A stretch of 64,000 nucleotides of DNA, from positions 3,534,001-3,598,000 of the forward strand of contig OZ245822.1 of NCBI GenBank assembly GCA_965228545.1, written 5' to 3'. A program made the position numbers and the translations under genes. Source of the stretch: HXMU1420-13 sp965228545 (GTDB lineage: Bacteria; Bacteroidota; Rhodothermia; Balneolales; Balneolaceae). Positions 58,696 through 64,000 of this stretch are shown piece by piece; within the stretch, counting starts at the first letter, position 1, and each line of letters begins with the position of its first letter. A model generated the notes under the pieces. The model ran no database searches, was not told the origin of the DNA, and saw only the letters and a list, made by a program, of their open reading frames with translations.

Positions 58696-59694
58696 TTAAA
58701 AGTGCCAGATCAACGATACAGATTCTTCACCAAGCATGGTTGCCTGGGTTTCGATGCGGCTGTTTTTTAGCTTCACAGTGAAGAATGCATCGAAGGCTGA
58801 TACCACATGATTTACCAATAAAAACTTGAGGATGTTCCCTGCCTGACGGTAATTATTATTGAACTCTTCAGCGCGGTTTCTACCTTCCACAAAATCAGCT
58901 GTAATCATATTCGGATCCCACGTATACTGATATTCATAAGCATCTCCTTCAGCTATTCGACGATCATAGAAATCTTGCCATCCAGAGCTGAATTGATAAT
59001 ATTTACTCATCAATTCGTAGTATTGTTGTGAGCCATAATCTTGAACTACATGCGAAAATTCACTGCAAATATTTGCGGCTATGGTAGCACATCGTTGTGG
59101 ACTGTTATACACGAATCGTGTCTCAACTTCCACGGTTCGTAGGGTTGATAGATTTACCTTCCTCCAGTCGTTGGTTGTGTTGGAGTAATCCGGATTTTGA
59201 TCAGCTGGATTTAGTTGAGCGAGCTGAGCTTCCAATTGTTGATATCCATTTTCGAGCCCATTCGCTGCCGAATAATCAACCAGCCATTGTGCATAAGCCA
59301 GTACACTCCAATTTTGGTTTGCATACCGTTCATAAGCTTCTTCATTTCGTTTGGCTGTGGCATTTCGTTCAAAATAATAAGCAACACTTAAGGCTTCGGC
59401 GAGGAAGTACACAGCCGCCCGTCCCCATTTCCCATTCATTGCCTGACCCGAGCCCGGTAGAATAGCAGAGGATAACATAGCCACACCGGGTTTGGTTTGA
59501 GCATAGGAAAACACACTAGTATTGTTTGAATTTTGCAGAGCCTGATTTGGAAGAAAAGAAACTGATAACTCCGATTTTTTCGTAGCTGATTGCTCCTCAA
59601 CAAATAATGCATTCTGAAAAGCTGATTTAACCGGCTGAGCTTGGGCGATGGTGCAAATAACCATCAAAAGAATAAGAGTTAGGAAAAATCTCAT
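58696..59694 (-). CDS. DUF5683-like exported protein
   Basis: 332 residues with a signal peptide (MRFFLTLILLMVICTIAQAQ). The segment KPGVAMLSSAILPGSGQAMN followed by GKWGRAAVYF matches the LPGxGQ...WK pattern of DUF5683-type proteins, often found beside cell-envelope genes. The central part is polar and Tyr-rich, and a second hydrophobic stretch sits near residue 290. Function unknown. Its ATG overlaps the stop of the preceding metallopeptidase-like gene by 4 nt. Confidence 0.65.
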   Translation of the reverse strand: MRFFLTLILLMVICTIAQAQPVKSAFQNALFVEEQSATKKSELSVSFLPNQALQNSNNTSVFSYAQTKPGVAMLSSAILPGSGQAMNGKWGRAAVYFLAEALSVAYYFERNATAKRNEEAYERYANQNWSVLAYAQWLVDYSAANGLENGYQQLEAQLAQLNPADQNPDYSNTTNDWRKVNLSTLRTVEVETRFVYNSPQRCATIAANICSEFSHVVQDYGSQQYYELMSKYYQFSSGWQDFYDRRIAEGDAYEYQYTWDPNMITADFVEGRNRAEEFNNNYRQAGNILKFLLVNHVVSAFDAFFTVKLKNSRIETQATMLGEESVSLIWHF

Positions 59695-62600
59695 AGCAGT
59701 TCAAAATCAAAAGTTAACCCAAAATGGAAAAGAATTTCACCACCATATTTAACGCGATTACTTTGAGTTCCGGTTTGGAAGGCATCCGGTAGCGTAACGT
59801 TAAACTCATTGAATCCATAACTCGCACTCATGAAAAATTTAAGCGGGAATAAATAGTAGCCACTTGAAGCCAATCGAAGCTCGGCTCCAATTCCACTTTT
59901 AAGATTGTTTCCTGTGCTAAGTCGATCAGCAGTATCAGATCCGGCACTGTTACCTAAGAACCAACCATTTCCGGTTTCAAAAAAGAAGCGGGCATACATT
60001 TTATCGAACATGTATGGACCAACTTGTGTGTTGATGTTTTTGAATACAGGCATAAACCAGCTCAAACTTGTAAACGCAGTGGTATTTCCGGCGATGGCAA
60101 AAAACGGATAACTACGCATTCCTAAAAATCCGCCCACGTAGTCGGTGTAAAAGGTGTCTTTCGGATCATTGAAGTAAGTAAATCCACGAACCCGAGCTTG
60201 AAAGGCCTGATCACCAAAGGTTTTGAATCCATAACGAACATGCAGTTCGGTACTATGATTTCGCGAGGTTTTAAAAATAGGCACCAGCGCTCCATCTTTG
60301 ATCTGATATTCTTCCAGCAATTTCGAAGGTTGATATTGATACCGAATATATCCTTTTAACCCAATTGGAGCAATGTCGGCATCTACAGTGTAGGTGTAAT
60401 AATTGAATGTGTATGCGGCTGAGAGCGTTGTGGCTTTAAAGTATTCAGAAGAAGATCCACTGATAAACGCCTGTAATTCTCTCGAGAAAAAGTTATCCGT
60501 TTGCACCTGATAAGGAGAATAACCGATTCCTAACTCAAGCAAACTGCGTCTACTTAATTTCGAACGTAGGAATAAATTGGCTTCCCAAACCTCATAGCCA
60601 ATATCCACATTGGTGGTATCAGGAAGGCAGGAAGTACAAGGGAATTCTTCGATGGAAAGTCCATCATCTACATTTCGATGCAGGTTAAATACTTCGAACG
60701 AAACCGTAGGCGACCAACTTTTTTTGATAAATGGAAGTCCACGATATTCTGCCTGGAAAAATATATCGCGATCGAGAGAAAAAATTCGGCTCGGGGAGAA
60801 AAAATCGGCAATTCCATCAGCCGGAGATGAAGTTAAACCCAGCATCACCCCACCAAACAGAGAAAGTTTGTCGATGGCATCGCGGTTTGCGAAATAAACA
60901 CCCGGTTTCATATCCCTTAGTAGATTCTCGCCTAATTTACCAAACTCACCTTGCCGTAAAAGTGCGCCATTCGAACCATTCAACTTCGTGTAATTATCGA
61001 ATCGAAGCACCGGAAAGAACGAGTAATCGAGAAAAGTATCTTCATATTCCCGGTATTGACGTTCGTTTGAGGCGTTTAACGTTTCCAGATCGAAAGTATA
61101 AGTTCCGGTATCGGCAATGGCTTCAGCAGTTTCATCAAAAGCATCGATGTCTTTGTCGTTAAAATCATTTAAGGTGATTTCTGTATCTCCAATTCGGCCA
61201 CCAATTCGCTTAGGTGGAAAAAAAGCAGGGAGTTGAGACTCAACCAGAGCACGTTTCTTTATTTTGTAACCGTCTTTCTCATATTCAGAAAAGTATAGCG
61301 TGTCGCCAAAAGCAAAAGGCATAAAAGCACCACCAAGAACATTAGTTAACTGCTTGTTCTCTTGGTTGATGAGATTTCTTCGGTAGATATTAAATCGGCC
61401 GTTATGACTGGCTGAGTAATACAGTTGCATTCCATCCTCAGAAATAAACGGATCGCGATAATCGGTGTATACATCATCCAAAACTGGGGTGATTCGCTTA
61501 GTATCGAGATTTATTTTCCGAATACTTCGCTGACCTAAATCGGCATAGGAGAAATAAATCTCGCGGCCATTTGGATGCCAAACCGGTGTGTAAATGGTTT
61601 CTGCATCCTGATAATCAGTGAGTTTAGTTCGCTGTTCTGCACTATCGGGATGGAATACCACTAAATTTTGTGTGCCGGATTCATATTCAATGGCCACGAT
61701 TTTTCCATTTGAACCCCAAGAAGGAGATTGTAATCGCGCAGAATGGGTTAATCGTTTGTTTTCTTTGGTTGAAATATCATATATAAACAAATCGCGGTAC
61801 GATTCTCCAAACTGATTTTTCTTGTTAACCGAATACACAATTTGATCACCATCAGGAGAAAACGAGAAAGAGGTTGCAATAAATGGAATGGCAGGTTTTA
61901 CTGATAAATGTTGTTCATGATCATGATGATGCACGTCGGGATCAATTTCTTCCACTTTATTGACGCTCGAAGTATCACCTTGTTCAACAATGTACAAAGA
62001 AGCGAGGGAGAAATCGCGCCCTTTATTTGATAGATAAGCTAATCGAGAACCATCCCCACTAAGTTTTGGGTAGAAATTGAAAAAACCGCTCGGTTCCACA
62101 TTGTCTGAATTGGATAGGATTACTCCGTTAAACTCAGCTTCGTATTCAGCTCGCCGTTCAGCAATCCAATCCTCAAATACTTTATTTCCTGGTATTCCGG
62201 TAGACATTTCGATGGCTTCTTCGACAGTAAACACGTTTTTTTCACCCAGATTTTCTGAGATTTTCCGGAGCACATCATCCCCAAAACGCTCTGCCAGATA
62301 AATCACAAAAGCAAAGCCCTGATTGTAAACCGTTTCCCGTTCGATGCTGGTTTTTGAGCTGAAAGTGCCCATTTCTTTCAGTGAGAAATAAGTGTCAGAC
62401 ATAATTCGGGTTCGCAAAATCATATCGCGGTGGGCATCCCATCGATCGTATTTAATATCTTTGGTTTGATATTGCGCCGTTCCTTCGGCGAGCCAAGCCG
62501 GGACATTAATCGATGCAAAAGGCATGGAAATAATGCCATTTGGGAAACCATACAGTACATCAGGTCGACGAACTTTTTCGTACGAAAGCCACTGTAAATA

Positions 62601-63056
62601 TAGTACAGGAACTTTACGCTCGCGCTTCATCGCCGCCTGAATTTGTACGATATGCACAAACTCGTGCGTGATTACATTACGCATCCAATTATGCGTGCCA
62701 CGCAATGGAGTATCAAGCGAGGGTACCCAAATATCAATTTTGTTATCGAAAAAGTAAGCGGCACCGTTACTATAATCTTCCCGATCTTTAAGAACGATAT
62801 TTACTTTACTATCCGGCTCATGCTGATATAATTCTGTAATTGGATCGTAAATTTCTTCGGCTATTCGGGAGACAACCTGCGCAGATCTGGAATTTCCTTC
62901 CTGAAAATGCACCATAAAATGTTCGCTTTCGATGGTGTACCATTGCAGATGGTTGTAGCTGTAATCGTAAAACTCAGGATTAGTTTGTGCCTGCAATCCC
63001 ATCGTAGAAAAAAGAGCCAGCAAAAGCAGGAGGTATGTGCGGATTGATCTCATCAT
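59691..63056 (-). CDS. Large secreted gluzincin-type peptidase with PD40 propeller and beta-rich C-terminus
   Basis: 1121 residues with a signal peptide (MMRSIRTYLLLLLALFSTMG, ending LQAQ). An N-terminal peptidase-MA-like domain carries NVITHEFVHIVQIQ (HEFVH at 131-135) and PAWLAEGTAQY (E191, third zinc ligand). Residues of about 320-640 hold TolB-like PD40 repeats (SPDGDQIVYSVNKKNQ, HPNGREIYFSYADL). The last 400 residues alternate beta strands with aromatic ends and finish in FHFGLTFDFELL, as an outer-membrane barrel would. So it may be a surface-anchored peptidase. The start overlaps the upstream gene's stop by 1 nt and its stop overlaps the next gene by 4 nt. Confidence 0.85.
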   Translation of the reverse strand: MMRSIRTYLLLLLALFSTMGLQAQTNPEFYDYSYNHLQWYTIESEHFMVHFQEGNSRSAQVVSRIAEEIYDPITELYQHEPDSKVNIVLKDREDYSNGAAYFFDNKIDIWVPSLDTPLRGTHNWMRNVITHEFVHIVQIQAAMKRERKVPVLYLQWLSYEKVRRPDVLYGFPNGIISMPFASINVPAWLAEGTAQYQTKDIKYDRWDAHRDMILRTRIMSDTYFSLKEMGTFSSKTSIERETVYNQGFAFVIYLAERFGDDVLRKISENLGEKNVFTVEEAIEMSTGIPGNKVFEDWIAERRAEYEAEFNGVILSNSDNVEPSGFFNFYPKLSGDGSRLAYLSNKGRDFSLASLYIVEQGDTSSVNKVEEIDPDVHHHDHEQHLSVKPAIPFIATSFSFSPDGDQIVYSVNKKNQFGESYRDLFIYDISTKENKRLTHSARLQSPSWGSNGKIVAIEYESGTQNLVVFHPDSAEQRTKLTDYQDAETIYTPVWHPNGREIYFSYADLGQRSIRKINLDTKRITPVLDDVYTDYRDPFISEDGMQLYYSASHNGRFNIYRRNLINQENKQLTNVLGGAFMPFAFGDTLYFSEYEKDGYKIKKRALVESQLPAFFPPKRIGGRIGDTEITLNDFNDKDIDAFDETAEAIADTGTYTFDLETLNASNERQYREYEDTFLDYSFFPVLRFDNYTKLNGSNGALLRQGEFGKLGENLLRDMKPGVYFANRDAIDKLSLFGGVMLGLTSSPADGIADFFSPSRIFSLDRDIFFQAEYRGLPFIKKSWSPTVSFEVFNLHRNVDDGLSIEEFPCTSCLPDTTNVDIGYEVWEANLFLRSKLSRRSLLELGIGYSPYQVQTDNFFSRELQAFISGSSSEYFKATTLSAAYTFNYYTYTVDADIAPIGLKGYIRYQYQPSKLLEEYQIKDGALVPIFKTSRNHSTELHVRYGFKTFGDQAFQARVRGFTYFNDPKDTFYTDYVGGFLGMRSYPFFAIAGNTTAFTSLSWFMPVFKNINTQVGPYMFDKMYARFFFETGNGWFLGNSAGSDTADRLSTGNNLKSGIGAELRLASSGYYLFPLKFFMSASYGFNEFNVTLPDAFQTGTQSNRVKYGGEILFHFGLTFDFELL

Positions 63057-64000
63057 TAATGCACCACTCCAATTTTAATCGTTTTTGATTCTTTTTTCCC
63101 GTTTACATTGGCTTCAATACGGCCGAAATAGGCTCCACTTGCCCAAGAACTTGTGTTTATGGTGATTTCTTCCGGAGACCCACCAAAAGCTTGTACCGTT
63201 CGTTCAAAAACTACACGACCAGAATAATCGATGATGGTAATATCAACGGTGCCGGCAGAGGCTAACTCAAAACGGATGTTGGTTTCTTCATTCGCCGGAT
63301 TGGGCCAATTATAGGTTTCTGATTTATTTAGAACCGAAAAATCTGAACCGGAAGTCTCTTCAAACTCTATATATGCCGATACTTTATTGTATGGATTTTC
63401 GCCATAGCGCCCCGGCCACTGTGTAGTTGTGTGGTTTAAAAATCGCCAGGCGCGAAGATCGCCGGTATGGCTTACGGCGTATAAAACATTGTTATACATA
63501 ACGGGATGGATCGGTTGAACATCTTTACCAACTGCACCGCCCACATAAAGTGGGAAGCCTTCTATAGGATTTCCGTCTGTTTCGTAAGCAAAAATGTTTA
63601 CCGAATACTCATCCTGACCAACCACTAAAATATCCTGACGGTTATCACCTGTGATGTCGGTAATAATGGGTGTTCCGATAAACTGAATACTATCCGGCGC
63701 CAAAATTGGAGTGTTTGCCAGCAACGCACCATTGAAGTTGTAACCTTCAATTTGATTATCAGTGCGGTTGATGCGATAAATATGACCTTCATCAACAATG
63801 GCAGGCCATTCAGCTTTAGCTTCGTCAAAAATCTGAGTAATAATCTCTTCTTTGGTAGGGTCAACAATGGAAAAACGCCCATCTTCGAAAAGGTAGTAGT
63901 AGTTCCTGAGATTACTTTCGATGGTTCCGGCAAATAAGCGGTATTCGTAATCTGCGAGATAATCCGGAATATTTTCACCCACAAACTCGACGGTATTTCC
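63056..64000 (-). CDS. Secreted protein with type IX sorting domain (5' truncated by the window)
   Basis: The last 314 codons are visible; the frame is open through the right edge. VCBS/FG-GAP-like stretches (DITGDNRQDILVVGQDE) suggest a propeller. The final 80 residues are a T9SS type A sorting domain: YNWPNPANEETNIRFEL, IIDYSGRVVFERTV, INTSSWASGAYFGRIEA, and a basic end ESKTIKIGVVH. The cell therefore has a type IX secretion system (inferred), and this protein is cut and released or anchored at the surface. It is the first visible gene of the reverse train. Confidence 0.88.
   Translation of the reverse strand, partial: GNTVEFVGENIPDYLADYEYRLFAGTIESNLRNYYYLFEDGRFSIVDPTKEEIITQIFDEAKAEWPAIVDEGHIYRINRTDNQIEGYNFNGALLANTPILAPDSIQFIGTPIITDITGDNRQDILVVGQDEYSVNIFAYETDGNPIEGFPLYVGGAVGKDVQPIHPVMYNNVLYAVSHTGDLRAWRFLNHTTTQWPGRYGENPYNKVSAYIEFEETSGSDFSVLNKSETYNWPNPANEETNIRFELASAGTVDITIIDYSGRVVFERTVQAFGGSPEEITINTSSWASGAYFGRIEANVNGKKESKTIKIGVVH

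Noticed and set aside
60731..61162. 143-codon forward ORF opposite the large peptidase gene
   Set aside because: Shadow frame, low-complexity His/Arg-rich translation, no start signal.

Overview
The window is chromosomal DNA of a Bacteroidota-type bacterium, most likely from the Balneolota/Rhodothermota side (Balneolaceae-like; an inference from gene style and the look of the 16S, not from a database match). Pointers are the Bacteroidota -7 promoter element TATCTTTG before the rRNA operon, a type IX secretion sorting domain at the right edge, propeller-type sensor kinases, weak use of Shine-Dalgarno sites with many GTG/TTG starts, and roughly 40-45 % G+C.

Layout. 1-2690: end of typA, a small zinc-ribbon ORF and recG (reverse). 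2875-21656: one long forward cluster joining the str, S10, spc and alpha operons: S12, S7, EF-G, EF-Tu, S10, L3, L4, L23, L2, S19, L22, S3, L16, L29, S17, L14, L24, L5, S14, S8, L6, L18, S5, L15, SecY, MetAP, IF-1, L36, S13, S11, S4, RpoA, L17. L30 (rpmD) is missing between S5 and L15 and adk is missing between secY and map. L36 and S14 are both zinc-free forms. After a good terminator a complete rRNA operon follows in the same direction (21739-27270): promoter, 16S, tRNA-Ile(GAU), tRNA-Ala(UGC), 23S, 5S, terminator, with long complementary arms around 16S and 23S that form the pre-rRNA processing stems.

27348-35771: an overlapping trio (acyl-CoA dehydrogenase, class III sirtuin, SGNH hydrolase), a secreted hypothetical, an SDR, HisC, a HAMP-PAS histidine kinase whose ATP-binding motifs are altered, and an AlkD-like glycosylase. 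35764-53915: large secreted proteins (sortilin-like Asp-box propeller, LolA-like protein, PD40-amidohydrolase fusion), two tandem paralogous propeller histidine kinases of about 1008 residues, a crotonase, an M61 peptidase with PDZ and an M24 peptidase. 54154-64000: a reverse, mostly gapless gene train: T9SS-sorted protein (cut by the window edge), a metallopeptidase/propeller/barrel protein, a DUF5683-like protein, PASTA protein, Rpe, PhoH, a shortened four-helix-bundle protein, an MBL-fold hydrolase and purine nucleoside phosphorylase.

Most of the window is core translation machinery. The observations most worth checking are: phoH has no usable ATG/GTG/TTG and appears to start at ATT (or ATA) behind a well-placed AAGG; the orphan HAMP-PAS kinase lacks key ATP-site residues; the sirtuin operon; the tandem propeller kinases; and the missing L30. 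I saw no CRISPR array, prophage, insertion sequence or defence island.
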